In this document: positions 16,673 through 25,134 of the stretch, piece by piece | Position numbering within the stretch: the stretch's first letter is position 1 | Layout of the letters: each line of letters starts with the position of its first letter | Assembly: GCF_000764025.1 (NCBI RefSeq) | Contig: NZ_KN234754.1 | Span: 31,682-95,681 of the forward strand | Length of the DNA: 64,000 bases | Reading direction: 5' to 3' | DNA from: Pseudohaliea rubra DSM 19751 | Lineage (GTDB): Bacteria; Pseudomonadota; Gammaproteobacteria; Pseudomonadales; Halieaceae | Notes under the pieces: model-generated | What the model was told of the DNA's origin: nothing | What the model saw: only the letters and a program-made list of their open reading frames with translations | The model's database searches: none | Program-made: the position numbers and the translations under genes

Positions 16673-18115
16673 CTAGCGGGCGGCGGCGCTCTTTGCAACG
16701 TCCGCCGGGAAGGCCGCTTCCTGCGCCGCGAGAAACTCGCGCAGGGCCTCGCGTTCCTCGGCCGTTTCCTGCGCTGCCGTACGGGCCAGCAGGTGCGTGG
16801 TGCGTGGCTCGCGGTCGAGGAAAAGCAGGCCGCTGACCTCGCCTGCCTCCGGCGCGGCGGCGAGCCAGACTACGGTGTCAGCACCTTCTTCCGGGCTGCG
16901 CAGGATGCGCCGGGTCAGGCGATGAAAACCGGGCAGGGAACTCTCCACCCCGGGGGTATCGGCCCAGCCAGGATGCATGGCGTTGACCACGATGCCGCGC
17001 TCCGCCCAGGCGTCTGCCCACTGCTCCGTGGTCACCATGAGGGCCCGCTTGCAGCGCGCGTAGGCGACGGAGCCGGAGTAGTTCTCCTCCCGGGCCACCA
17101 GCTTGCGGACTTCCAGGGGCCGTGAGTACATGCCCCCGGAGACCACGTTGATTACCCGGGCGCCGCCGCCGGCTTCGAGCAGCGGCAGCAGGGCCCGGGT
17201 GAGGCGGTAGGGGCTGAGGAGAAGCAGGGCAAAGCTCGCCTCGAGGCCCTCGGCGGTTTCCTGCCGCGGGTTGAACAGGGCGCCGGCGTTGTTGACCAGT
17301 ATGTCGATGGGCTCGCCCGAGGTTTTGAGGCGTGTGACCAGCGCGTCGACGTCGGCCATAAGGGCGAGGTCCGCCAGCTCTGCGCGGATTGCCTCGTTGC
17401 CGCTCTCGGCGCGCAGGGCTGCCACCGTGGCCTCGGCCTTGCCGGCATCACGCATCACCAGGGTCAGCGAGGCACCGAGTTCGGCAAGGCGCAGGGCCGC
17501 GGCCCTGCCGATGCCGGAGCTGGCGCCGGTGATCACCGCGTGGCGGCCGGAGAGATCGGCGGACAGCGGTTCCCAGCGCTTGCGGCCGCGGCGGTAGCCG
17601 AGGCGACTGAACAGGGCAAGGCCCGGCAGCACCATGCGGTCGGCGCGCTCGTTGCAGCTGGAGATCACCGGCGGCGGCGGGCGGTCCTCGAGGGCATGGC
17701 GCATGCCTTCGAGGGCTTTTCTGCCCATACGTTCCATACCCTCCCGCAGGGCTCCTTCAAGACTCGCCAGCGGGCCCTTGTAGGCGAAGTCTGCGACGTA
17801 GTCTATGTGCGTGCCGCCGTCATCCCGGGGTGTGAAAGTGATGCGGTCGGTCACCGTAAAAAGACGGGAGTTGCCGACCAGCTCGATGAATTCGCCGGGG
17901 CGAAGAGCGGTGACCCGATAGCGAATGCGCACGGACCCCACGGGGAGGCTGCAGTCAACGAGGTATTCTGTCCCCTCGCGGATCGGCCCGGGCGTGTCCT
18001 TGCGGGCGCGGAAGGCGGTGGCGTCCCACTCGGCGGTGGTGCGGAAGTCGCTCACGTAGCGGAATGTCTCCGCCGGTGGGCGGGTGACGTCGATGCTCTC
18101 TTCGAGGGTAATCAT
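16673..18115 (-). CDS. SRPBCC domain fused to short-chain dehydrogenase
   Basis: A 480-aa two-domain protein. Residues 1-145 have the START/polyketide-cyclase-like SRPBCC pattern (EESIDVTRPPAETFRYVSDF, YRVTALRPGEFIEL, THIDYVADFAY), a hydrophobic ligand pocket. A linker leads to a classical SDR from about 185: TGASSGIG (196-203), the NNAG motif, and the YxxxK pair in VAYARCKRALM. No frameshift is needed to join them. The reaction is unknown; the SRPBCC part may present a hydrophobic substrate to the SDR. Start ATG 18115 has GGAGGAC just upstream. It precedes the epoxide hydrolase gene in the same direction. Confidence 0.87.
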   Translation of the reverse strand: MITLEESIDVTRPPAETFRYVSDFRTTAEWDATAFRARKDTPGPIREGTEYLVDCSLPVGSVRIRYRVTALRPGEFIELVGNSRLFTVTDRITFTPRDDGGTHIDYVADFAYKGPLASLEGALREGMERMGRKALEGMRHALEDRPPPPVISSCNERADRMVLPGLALFSRLGYRRGRKRWEPLSADLSGRHAVITGASSGIGRAAALRLAELGASLTLVMRDAGKAEATVAALRAESGNEAIRAELADLALMADVDALVTRLKTSGEPIDILVNNAGALFNPRQETAEGLEASFALLLLSPYRLTRALLPLLEAGGGARVINVVSGGMYSRPLEVRKLVAREENYSGSVAYARCKRALMVTTEQWADAWAERGIVVNAMHPGWADTPGVESSLPGFHRLTRRILRSPEEGADTVVWLAAAPEAGEVSGLLFLDREPRTTHLLARTAAQETAEEREALREFLAAQEAAFPADVAKSAAAR

Positions 18116-18197
18116 GCGGTCCTCCGGTCGTTGGGCTCTATACGGGCCCGACCGGGTGGTAGTTCACGGTTGCTGGTCGGTCCGGCAGGAGAACCGT

Positions 18198-18521
18198 TCA
18201 TTCCTCCACCCAGACGTGGCGCAGTGGCTCGCCGAAATCGTCGTAGATGAGCTTTTTCCGAGGGCCCCGGACGCTGCGCTGCGGCTGGCGCTTCCCCGGC
18301 CGGCGGCGTGCATCGAGGGCAGCGAGGACCTCCGGAATCTGTGTGCGGGTTGCCTTCGGTTCGATGAACAGCTCTCGGGTGCCGCGCTGCGGTGGCGCAT
18401 GGTCCTCGCGACCGCTGACGCCCTGGGGCACCTGCTCGATGGTCCCGCCGTGCTCGATAAAGCGTCCCATGGCTTCCTCGAGTTCGGCGCGCAGATCGTC
18501 TTTGCTGACCGGTTTTTTCAT
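18198..18521 (-). CDS. Small charged protein of unknown function
   Basis: A 107-aa very hydrophilic protein. The first part (SKDDLRAELEEAMGRFIEHGGTIEQVPQGVSGRE) is like short proteins common in gammaproteobacteria with an EHGG-x-I-x-x-VP-x-GVSG core; the rest is basic, with a C-terminal RKKLIYDDFGEPLRHVW. I know of no established function for this type. I start at ATG 18521 (MKKPVSKDDL); the in-frame upstream extension to 18572 has no support. The ribosome site is weak. It is divergent from the esterase gene and lies 82 bases upstream of the SDR fusion. Confidence 0.6.
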   Translation of the reverse strand: MKKPVSKDDLRAELEEAMGRFIEHGGTIEQVPQGVSGREDHAPPQRGTRELFIEPKATRTQIPEVLAALDARRRPGKRQPQRSVRGPRKKLIYDDFGEPLRHVWVEE

Positions 18522-18691
18522 GCGACTCGCAGGTCTCTTGCCGGGTCGGGCCGCCAGGTCGACGACATCCAACCCTCCAATATACGGGTTTGCCGCGAGG
18601 TGTACAGCGCCCGCCCGTGCCGAAGCCTGACGCCCTTGGTGTGTCGCAGCCGGTCTGGTTTAATGCCGGTCTTTCCCCCGGGAGTGGATCC

Positions 18692-19786
18692 ATGGTCACG
18701 GCGCTGCTTATCGTCCTCGCCCTTGCCGCCTTCAGCGTATTTTACCTGCGCGGCGAGAACCTCCGTTACCTCGATACGCCGCTACCCCCGCCGGACGCAG
18801 AGCCACCCAGTGAGGCCCACCGGGAGGTGGTGCGCTCGCTCCGCGAGCTCACAGCCGATATCGAGCAATACAGCGGTCGCGACCGTCTTGCGGCGATCCG
18901 CCGGATGATGGATGAGCTCGGGCAGCGCAAGGCACTCGAGAGCCGCATCGAGCCTGTGCACAGTGACGCGATCCGCGGCGAATGGGTGCTGGCGCCCGGG
19001 GCAGACAGCCGCCGCCGGGTGCTCTACCTCCATGGCGGCGCCTGGTTCGCCGGCAGTCCCACCAGCCATCGGCCGATTACCGACCGCCTTTCCCGTCTGC
19101 TTAATGCCGCGGTTTTTGCCGTTGATTACCGCCTTTGCCCGGAATACCGGCGCATCGACGGCATCAGGGACTGCCGCGCCGCCCTTCGCTGGATCCTCCA
19201 CAACGGCCCGGAAGACATGGAGCCGCCGGATTTCCTGCTGGTGGCCGGTGATTCCGCTGGCGGCAGCCTTACGCTCGAGGTGCTTGCCTGGGCGCGCGAT
19301 GCGGGGCTGCGCCAGCCCGACGCGGCCATTGCGCTGTCGCCGTCCACCGATGTGACCATGACGTCGCCCAGCCTGCACGCAAACAGGCTCACGGATCCGA
19401 TGCTGGGCCCCGCCTTCGGCAAACTGCTGCGGGTGCCGACCTTCCTGCTCTGGTGGCTCTACTGGTTCAATTGGCGTATCCCGCCGAAAGATCCGCGGGT
19501 CTCGCCGCTGCGCGGCAGCCTTCGCGACCTGCCGCCGGTACTGATCCAGGCCAGTCGCGCCGAGATGCTCCTCGACGACGCCCGCCGCTATGCGGCCAAG
19601 GCCCAGGCCTCGGGTTCGCCGGTGACGCTGCAGACCTGGCCGCACGTGGTTCACGTATGGCAGTTGTTCACCCCGGAACTCCCGGAGGCCGAAGCGGCCT
19701 ACGCCGCCATGGCGGAGTTCGTGGCGTCCGTGGAGCGGGGCGAGGCCGGCGCGCCGGCCGCGACCACGGGAGCGGCGCCTGCATGA
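18692..19786 (+). CDS. HSL-family (family IV) esterase/lipase
   Basis: A 364-aa alpha/beta hydrolase. An N-terminal hydrophobic helix (residues 2-19) suggests membrane anchoring or export. The hormone-sensitive-lipase motif HGGAW is at 114-118, the nucleophile S188 lies in GDSAGGS, and the acid and His should fall in the C-terminal part (RAEMLLDDARRY; HVVHVWQLF). I start at ATG 18692; the upstream in-frame extension to 18590 is unlike any signal sequence. It overlaps the next gene by 4 bases (ATGA), so an acyl-ester hydrolase and an acyltransferase are co-expressed. Confidence 0.88.
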   Translation: MVTALLIVLALAAFSVFYLRGENLRYLDTPLPPPDAEPPSEAHREVVRSLRELTADIEQYSGRDRLAAIRRMMDELGQRKALESRIEPVHSDAIRGEWVLAPGADSRRRVLYLHGGAWFAGSPTSHRPITDRLSRLLNAAVFAVDYRLCPEYRRIDGIRDCRAALRWILHNGPEDMEPPDFLLVAGDSAGGSLTLEVLAWARDAGLRQPDAAIALSPSTDVTMTSPSLHANRLTDPMLGPAFGKLLRVPTFLLWWLYWFNWRIPPKDPRVSPLRGSLRDLPPVLIQASRAEMLLDDARRYAAKAQASGSPVTLQTWPHVVHVWQLFTPELPEAEAAYAAMAEFVASVERGEAGAPAATTGAAPA

Positions 19787-20532
19787 TGCGCGCAGTTCGT
19801 TCGTTGCTCGTGTTCTGCTGGATCGTCCTGTCGGTGATTCCTTCCGGCCTCGTGCTGCTTCTCCTGTCGCCGTTCGTCTCAGCCCAGCGCCTCTGGTGGT
19901 GGATCGCCGTCCCCTGGCTGCGAGGGTGCATCGCCGCGGCCCGCCTTGTCGGCGGTATCAACTACCGGATTCACGGTTGGGAGCACCTCCCGGCGGCGAA
20001 GGACAATCGCCGGGTGATACTCTGCGCCAAGCACCAGTCCACCTGGGAGACCTTCTTCTTTCCCAGCGTGATGCCGCACCCGCTGGCCTTCGTGTTCAAG
20101 CGCGAGCTCCTGCGCATCCCCATGTTCGGCTGGGCCCTGGGCCGCCTGGAGATGATCCACATAGACCGCAGCAAGCGCTCGGAGGCCTGGAACAAGGTGG
20201 CCCAACAAGGTGTCGAGCTTATGGACGGTGGCAAATGGGTGATCATGTTCCCGGAAGGGACCCGTACCGAGCGCGGCAAGCAGGGCGTCTACAAGAGCGG
20301 TGCTTCGCGTCTCGCCTGTGCCACGGGCGCCGAGGTGATTCCCATCGCGGTCACCTCCGGGCGCTGCTGGCCCCGGCGTTCTTTCTGGTTTATTCCCGGC
20401 GTCATCGATGTTTCCATCGGTCCTCCGATGGATCCCGCAGGCCGCAAGCCCGAGCCTTTCATGCGGGAACTCGAGGCCTGGATTGAGGGCGAGATGCGCA
20501 GGCTGGATCCAGACGCTTACGGAGCCGGCTGA
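19783..20532 (+). CDS. PlsC-like 1-acylglycerol-3-phosphate acyltransferase
   Basis: A 249-aa membrane acyltransferase that should move an acyl chain to lysophosphatidate or a similar lipid. Two hydrophobic stretches are near the N-terminus (about 5-30 and 38-55). The acyltransferase motif is the variant KHQSTWE, an H-x4-E in place of H-x4-D, which occurs in a recognised subgroup. FPEGTR follows at about 157-162, then SGASRLACATGAEVIPIAV. The start is ATG 19783 or the adjacent ATG 19786; coupling to the esterase stop favours the former. Whether this is the housekeeping PlsC cannot be told. Confidence 0.88.
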   Translation: MMRAVRSLLVFCWIVLSVIPSGLVLLLLSPFVSAQRLWWWIAVPWLRGCIAAARLVGGINYRIHGWEHLPAAKDNRRVILCAKHQSTWETFFFPSVMPHPLAFVFKRELLRIPMFGWALGRLEMIHIDRSKRSEAWNKVAQQGVELMDGGKWVIMFPEGTRTERGKQGVYKSGASRLACATGAEVIPIAVTSGRCWPRRSFWFIPGVIDVSIGPPMDPAGRKPEPFMRELEAWIEGEMRRLDPDAYGAG

Positions 20533-20584
20533 CCCTGCCGCTCTCACGACCTCACGATCCCACAACAGCAACGGAGGCAACACC

Positions 20585-21304
20585 ATGGCAATCCAGGAAC
20601 GACTGATCGAATACGACTGTGACGGCGCCACGCTGGAAGGCTACCTCGCCTGGGACCCGGACCGGGGTCCGGCGCCGGCGGTGGCCGTGGCGCACGCCTG
20701 GGCCGGCCGCACGCCGTTTGAGGAGAGCAAGGCCCGTGCCCTGGCCGAGCAGGGCTATGTCGGCTTTGCCCTCGATATGTACGGCAAGGGTGTGCGCGGC
20801 AACAGCACGGAAGAGAACCAGGCTCTCCTCGGGCCCTTCCTCGAGGATCGCGACCGGGTCGCGCGGCGCATGGACCGTGCCATCGAGGTGCTCCGGGAGC
20901 AGGCGGAGGTGGATGCGCAGCGCGTAGCCGCCATCGGTTTCTGCTTCGGCGGTCTCTGTGTGCTGGATCTCGCCCGCAGCGGCAGTGATGTGCTCGGGGT
21001 GGTGTCCTTCCACGGTCTGTTCACGCCGCCCGGTAACAGCGGCGGGGCGCCGCGACCGATCCGCGCCAGGGTACTCTGCCTGCACGGCTGGGATGACCCC
21101 ATGGCGCAGCCGGACAGCGTCCTTGAGCTGGCAAAGGAGATGACTGCCGCCGGCGCCGACTGGCAGCTCCACGCCTACGGCAACACCTTGCACGCCTTCA
21201 CCAACCCGGAGGCCAACGACCCCGATTTCGGCACCGTGTACAGCGACGATGCCGACCGGCGGTCACACCAGGCGCTGGCGAATTTCCTCGAGGAAATCTT
21301 TTAG
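20585..21304 (+). CDS. Dienelactone hydrolase family protein
   Basis: A 239-aa alpha/beta hydrolase of the dienelactone hydrolase family. The nucleophile is Cys120 in GFCFGG, the acid Asp is in LHGWDDP and the His is in TLHAFTNP, so the Cys-Asp-His triad is complete. The N-terminal HAWAGRTPFEESKARALAE and FALDMYGKGVRG segments match a common bacterial subgroup that is usually not tied to chlorocatechol breakdown. The start ATG 20585 has GGAGG about 8 bases upstream. Its 3' end overlaps a convergent nuclease gene by 42 bases. Confidence 0.9.
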   Translation: MAIQERLIEYDCDGATLEGYLAWDPDRGPAPAVAVAHAWAGRTPFEESKARALAEQGYVGFALDMYGKGVRGNSTEENQALLGPFLEDRDRVARRMDRAIEVLREQAEVDAQRVAAIGFCFGGLCVLDLARSGSDVLGVVSFHGLFTPPGNSGGAPRPIRARVLCLHGWDDPMAQPDSVLELAKEMTAAGADWQLHAYGNTLHAFTNPEANDPDFGTVYSDDADRRSHQALANFLEEIF

Positions 21305-22135
21305 CCGCTGCCACCAGCCCGCGGGGGATGCCGGTGTCACCGGCGCCTCCGACGCTTCCCGGTACAGTGCATTGAGCCAGGCGGCGCCGCGGGCGCCGGC
21401 CTGGGCAACACGGCGCTCGGCCGCAGGACGGAAGCGCTCGAAATAGCCCGGATCGATGCGCTGCGTCGCAGGGTAGCTCTGGCGGCTGAGGGCCAGGCTC
21501 TCAGCGATCCATACGGCCGGGTCCGCCTCCCGCCAGGCATCGTCCAGCTCTGCCGCGTAGCGGGCCTCCAGCCGGGCCTGCAGGCGCCCGTCGCTTTTTC
21601 TTGCGCTCGCCAGCAGGCCCGAATCCCAGAGCCGGTGCAGGTTGCTGCGCCGGCCGTTCACCGTTACCGCGAAACCGTTGCCGCCGCGATCGTCGCGGCC
21701 GCCGACGTGGAGTGGCTGATGCAGATCCTGGATGATATGCAGAGCGAAGCGCAGCGCCAGGGCACGGCGCGCCGGTAGCGTCGCCGGGTCCGCAAGCTCC
21801 CGGTGGAACTGTGCCAGGGCGGTGTAGGCATCACCGCCTGCCGGAGCCCGGCGCGGGTCATAGCGCGCCGCCCCTGGCGGCACGTTGACGTAGTGCCAGG
21901 CGCCGGCCTGACGCTGCCAGAACGGGACGGGATCGCTGCGCTTGCGGTCCGCCCAGGTGGACGCCACTGCCAGCGGCTCGTCGCCGAGGATCCCGCGTAC
22001 CGCCGCCGTTGCTGCCGGGGAGAGGCGGGCCTCGGTGATGGCGCCGGCCACCCGGTGACCCTGCGGGCCCCAGGCGAGGGCGGGCAGGGCGAGGAGAGAC
22101 AGGATGACCCCAGCCGTATAGCGCAGTCTGTTCAT
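21263..22135 (-). CDS. Secreted S1/P1-type nuclease
   Basis: A 290-aa zinc-dependent nuclease with a signal peptide (RLRYTAGVILSLLALPALA). The mature protein begins WGPQGHRVAG, and this N-terminal Trp is a zinc ligand in the S1/P1 family. Further ligands are in STWADRKR, AWHYVNV and HIIQDLHQPLHVGGRDDRGGN. It should cleave single-stranded DNA or RNA in the periplasm or outside the cell. I start at ATG 22135, with AAAGGAAA about 7 bases upstream; the extension to 22192 would bury the signal peptide. The last 42 bases overlap the dienelactone hydrolase gene in the opposite direction. Confidence 0.9.
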   Translation of the reverse strand: MNRLRYTAGVILSLLALPALAWGPQGHRVAGAITEARLSPAATAAVRGILGDEPLAVASTWADRKRSDPVPFWQRQAGAWHYVNVPPGAARYDPRRAPAGGDAYTALAQFHRELADPATLPARRALALRFALHIIQDLHQPLHVGGRDDRGGNGFAVTVNGRRSNLHRLWDSGLLASARKSDGRLQARLEARYAAELDDAWREADPAVWIAESLALSRQSYPATQRIDPGYFERFRPAAERRVAQAGARGAAWLNALYREASEAPVTPASPAGWWQRLKDFLEEIRQRLV

Positions 22136-22236
22136 GGCGGGTTTCCTTTGCCGTTTCCCGGGGCGCCAGTGTAGCGGCCCCGGGGCCGTCACCGGTACAC
22201 TTCGCTCGCCCGTGAATAAGTAAGGAGAATAGCGGC

Positions 22237-23748
22237 ATGGTGCAGGATGCCACCCCCATTGTTGTGGGCGTTAGCCAGCAGACCTGGCGCGACCGGGACC
22301 CGGCGCGAACGCCCGTGGACGCCCTGGCCGAGGTCGCTGGTGCCGCGCTCGCCGACGCCGGTGTCGCCGCATCGGCGGTCGACGCGCTGGTCACCATTCC
22401 CTTTCTCGCTGAACAGGTTCCCCAGCTGGCGCCCCTGCTCACGCCGAACCCCGGCGCGGCGCTGGCTGACCGCCTGGGCATGAGCGCGGCGCTGCTCACC
22501 AGCGACTACGGGGGCAACCTGCCGCAATGGTTCATCAACCGGGGCGCTGATTGGCTTGCCCAGGGGCGTTACCGCATGCTCCTGCTTACCGGTGCCGAGC
22601 TCATGGCCACGCTACTCGGCACGCTGCGCGGTGGTGGTGACCTTCCGGCCTGGCGCGCCGGGGGCAACCGGCCCGCGGAAGACCTCGGCGCGGGCAGGCT
22701 ACCCAGCCTTCCGGCGGAGCAGGCCCACGGCTTGTTTGAGCCGGTTGTCACCTACCCGCTGTTTGAAAGCGCACTGCGGCACGCCCAGGGGCTTGAGGAG
22801 GATGAGCAGCGGGCCCGGCTCGGGCGGATGATTGCCGCGATGAGCGAGGTCGCTGCAGCCAACCCCCACGCCTGGCGCCGGACGCCGCTCACCGCCGAGG
22901 CGGCGCTTGATGAGGCGAACGGTAATCGCATCATCACCTGGCCTTACAACAAATGCATGAACGCGATCGCAGCCGTTGATATGGCCGCGGCGGTGCTGCT
23001 GACTACCGTGGGGGAGGCGCGGCGCCAGGGTATCGATCCGTCGCGCTGGGTCTACCTCCACGGCGGCGCCGAGGCCAATGACGTCTGGTATGCCGCCGAG
23101 CGCGAGGACTTTCACCGCTCCCCGGCCCTCGCGGCCTCGGCGGCGGCGGCCCTGGCGCAGGCCGGTCTTGCGATCGACGCCATCGACCACTTCGATCTCT
23201 ACAGCTGCTTCCCGTCGGCGGTGACCGTTGCCTGCAACAGTCTGGGTCTGGCGCCGGAGGACCCGCGGGGCGTGACGGTGACCGGTGGGCTCACGCTCTT
23301 CGGCGGCCCCGGCAACAACTACTCGACCCACGCCATCGCCGAGCTGGTCAGCCGGCTGCGTGAGGTCGGCAGCGGCCACGGCCTCGTGACTGCCAATGGC
23401 GGCTACCTGACCAAGCATGCCGTGGGCATCTACGGTATGGCGCCCCCGGCCCGGCCCTGGGGCGAGCGTGACCCGGGGGCCGCCCAGGCCGCCGTGCCCC
23501 TGGACCGGCACCCGCGGCTGCGGGACCCCGTGGGGGCGGAGACCGTGCATATCGAGGCCCACGCCGTGCGCTACGAGCAGGGTCCGGCCACGGGCGTGCT
23601 GGTCTGTCGCCTTGCCGACGGCCAGCGCTGCCTTGCCCAGGCCCGGGACGACAGTGCACTGCTCGAGCGCCTGGCCCATGACGACTGCGTGGGCGCGCCC
23701 GGTATCGTGACAGCGGGGGAGCCGGTCAATGCCTTCCGTTTCGCCTGA
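22237..23748 (+). CDS. SCP-x-like thiolase / acetyl-CoA acetyltransferase homologue
   Basis: A 503-aa thiolase-fold protein of the SCP-x-like group with an extra C-terminal domain (about 400-503). The catalytic His segment is present (GGPGNNYSTHAIAEL, H365), as is LYSCFPSAV. At the place where thiolases carry their nucleophilic Cys, this protein reads TSDYGGNLPQ with no Cys, so classical thiolase chemistry is doubtful. The start ATG 22237 has TAAGGAGA about 7 bases upstream. It overlaps the kinase-like gene downstream by 20 bases, placing it at the head of the Lva-like set. It is divergent from the nuclease gene. Confidence 0.85.
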   Translation: MVQDATPIVVGVSQQTWRDRDPARTPVDALAEVAGAALADAGVAASAVDALVTIPFLAEQVPQLAPLLTPNPGAALADRLGMSAALLTSDYGGNLPQWFINRGADWLAQGRYRMLLLTGAELMATLLGTLRGGGDLPAWRAGGNRPAEDLGAGRLPSLPAEQAHGLFEPVVTYPLFESALRHAQGLEEDEQRARLGRMIAAMSEVAAANPHAWRRTPLTAEAALDEANGNRIITWPYNKCMNAIAAVDMAAAVLLTTVGEARRQGIDPSRWVYLHGGAEANDVWYAAEREDFHRSPALAASAAAALAQAGLAIDAIDHFDLYSCFPSAVTVACNSLGLAPEDPRGVTVTGGLTLFGGPGNNYSTHAIAELVSRLREVGSGHGLVTANGGYLTKHAVGIYGMAPPARPWGERDPGAAQAAVPLDRHPRLRDPVGAETVHIEAHAVRYEQGPATGVLVCRLADGQRCLAQARDDSALLERLAHDDCVGAPGIVTAGEPVNAFRFA

Positions 23749-24748
23749 GGTGGCCCTTGCCGCGGGGCTCGCGGCACGCCTTGGTGGTGGCGAGGTCCAC
23801 GGGCTCCGGCGCCTGAGTGGCGGGGCGAACATGGAGACCTGGGCCTTTGACTGGGTGCCCGGAGACGTGCAGAACGCCGCTGCGGCTCAGCCGATGATTC
23901 TGCGGCGCCTGCCCGCAGGGGTTGCCGGGGGCGGCGAGGATGCGCTGCTGCCTCTGGACCTGGCGGTGGAGGCGGCGCTCCTGCGCTTCGCCGCGCGCGG
24001 CGGCGTCCCCGTGCCCGCGGTGCGCGCTGAACTTGTCGCCGGAGACGGCCTTGGCGACGGCTACCTCATGGACCGGCTGCCCGGTGAGGCCCTGCCGCAG
24101 AAGCTGTTTCGCGACGAGCGCTATGCGGCAGCCCTCGGCGGCCTGGCCGCGGACTGCGGCCGGGCCCTGGCGGCGATTCATGCCCTGCCCACGGACGACC
24201 TGCCGCCGGCACTGCCCCGCAGTAGCCACGGCGAGCGGCTGGGGCGGCTGCAGGACCTTCTCGATGGTTTTGGCAACGTGTCGCCGGTGCTTGAGCTGGC
24301 CCTCCGCTGGCTGCGGGCGCAGGCGCCGCCAGCGGCGCCCCTGCGCCTTGTGCACGGCGACTTCCGCTGCGGCAATCTGCTGGTGACCCCCGCGGGTCTC
24401 GAGGCCGTGCTGGACTGGGAGCGGGCCCACCTCGGTTACCCGGCGGAGGATCTGGGTTACCTCTGCGCCAATGTGTGGCGTTTTGGCCGCAGCGATCGGC
24501 CCGTGGGAGGCTTCGGCGCCTACGGCGACCTGCTCGAGGCCTACCGTGAAGCCGCCGGCTGGGCGCCGACGGTCGGCGAACTTCACTACTGGGAAGTCTT
24601 CGCGGCCCTCGACTGGGGCCTTGTCTGCCTGACCATGCTGGATCTGCACCGCAGCGGTCGGGACCCGTCGCTGGAGCGGGCCGCCGTGGGCCGTCGTCTG
24701 TCAGAGGCGGAGATCGATCTGCTGCTTCTTCTGGAGGATCACCTGTGA
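23729..24748 (+). CDS. Phosphotransferase-family kinase, LvaA/ACAD10-11 kinase-like
   Basis: A 339-aa aminoglycoside-phosphotransferase-fold kinase. The Brenner motif is HGDFRCGNLL (about residue 210) and the metal-binding Asp is in VLDWERAHLG (about 229); the ATP-binding lobe has LSGGANMETWAFDW and LRRLP. This subfamily precedes a DUF6285 protein and an acyl-CoA dehydrogenase, the order seen here. In Pseudomonas putida LvaA with LvaB phosphorylates 4-hydroxyacyl-CoA, and the mammalian ACAD10/11 kinase domains do similar chemistry. A 4-hydroxyacyl-CoA kinase is therefore my inference. It overlaps the thiolase gene by 20 bases and the next gene by 4. Confidence 0.85.
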   Translation: MPSVSPEVALAAGLAARLGGGEVHGLRRLSGGANMETWAFDWVPGDVQNAAAAQPMILRRLPAGVAGGGEDALLPLDLAVEAALLRFAARGGVPVPAVRAELVAGDGLGDGYLMDRLPGEALPQKLFRDERYAAALGGLAADCGRALAAIHALPTDDLPPALPRSSHGERLGRLQDLLDGFGNVSPVLELALRWLRAQAPPAAPLRLVHGDFRCGNLLVTPAGLEAVLDWERAHLGYPAEDLGYLCANVWRFGRSDRPVGGFGAYGDLLEAYREAAGWAPTVGELHYWEVFAALDWGLVCLTMLDLHRSGRDPSLERAAVGRRLSEAEIDLLLLLEDHL

Positions 24749-25134
24749 CCACTACCGCAACGGAACTGCTCGCCGCCGTTGGCGAGTTCATCGAGCGGGA
24801 GGCGCAGCCCGTGCTCTCGGGGCGGGCGGCCTTCGAGGCCCGCGTTGCCCGCAACGCCCTGGCCATGCTGCGCCGGGAGCAGGCGCTGGCGCCGGCACTT
24901 GCGGCGCTGGATGCAAAGGCCGCCGTCTGGGTGGGCGGAGATAGCGCCGAACCGGTGCCCGTCACCCTGGCCCGGGCCCTCCGCGACGGTCATCTGCCTG
25001 CGGATCAACGTACCCTCGGCTATCTGCGCCGACGCACGCTGACGCGCCTTGCTATCGATAACCCCCGCTACAGCGGTTTTGTTGCAGCCGCCGCGCGCTG
25101 GCCCGACGACCTGCCGGAAGGCGTTTCCCCGTGA
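24745..25134 (+). CDS. DUF6285 protein, LvaB-like kinase partner
   Basis: A 129-aa helical protein (TATELLAAVGEFIEREAQPVL; FEARVARNALAMLRREQAL; LRRRTLTRLAIDNPRYSGF) that matches the DUF6285 pattern. Proteins of this type sit between a phosphotransferase-fold kinase and an acyl-CoA dehydrogenase. LvaB, the small protein needed for full LvaA activity in levulinate metabolism, holds the same position; that this is the same family is from memory and should be tested. The start GTG 24745 overlaps the kinase stop by 4 bases, and the end overlaps the dehydrogenase start by 4, so the three are tightly coupled. Confidence 0.8.
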   Translation: MTTTATELLAAVGEFIEREAQPVLSGRAAFEARVARNALAMLRREQALAPALAALDAKAAVWVGGDSAEPVPVTLARALRDGHLPADQRTLGYLRRRTLTRLAIDNPRYSGFVAAAARWPDDLPEGVSP

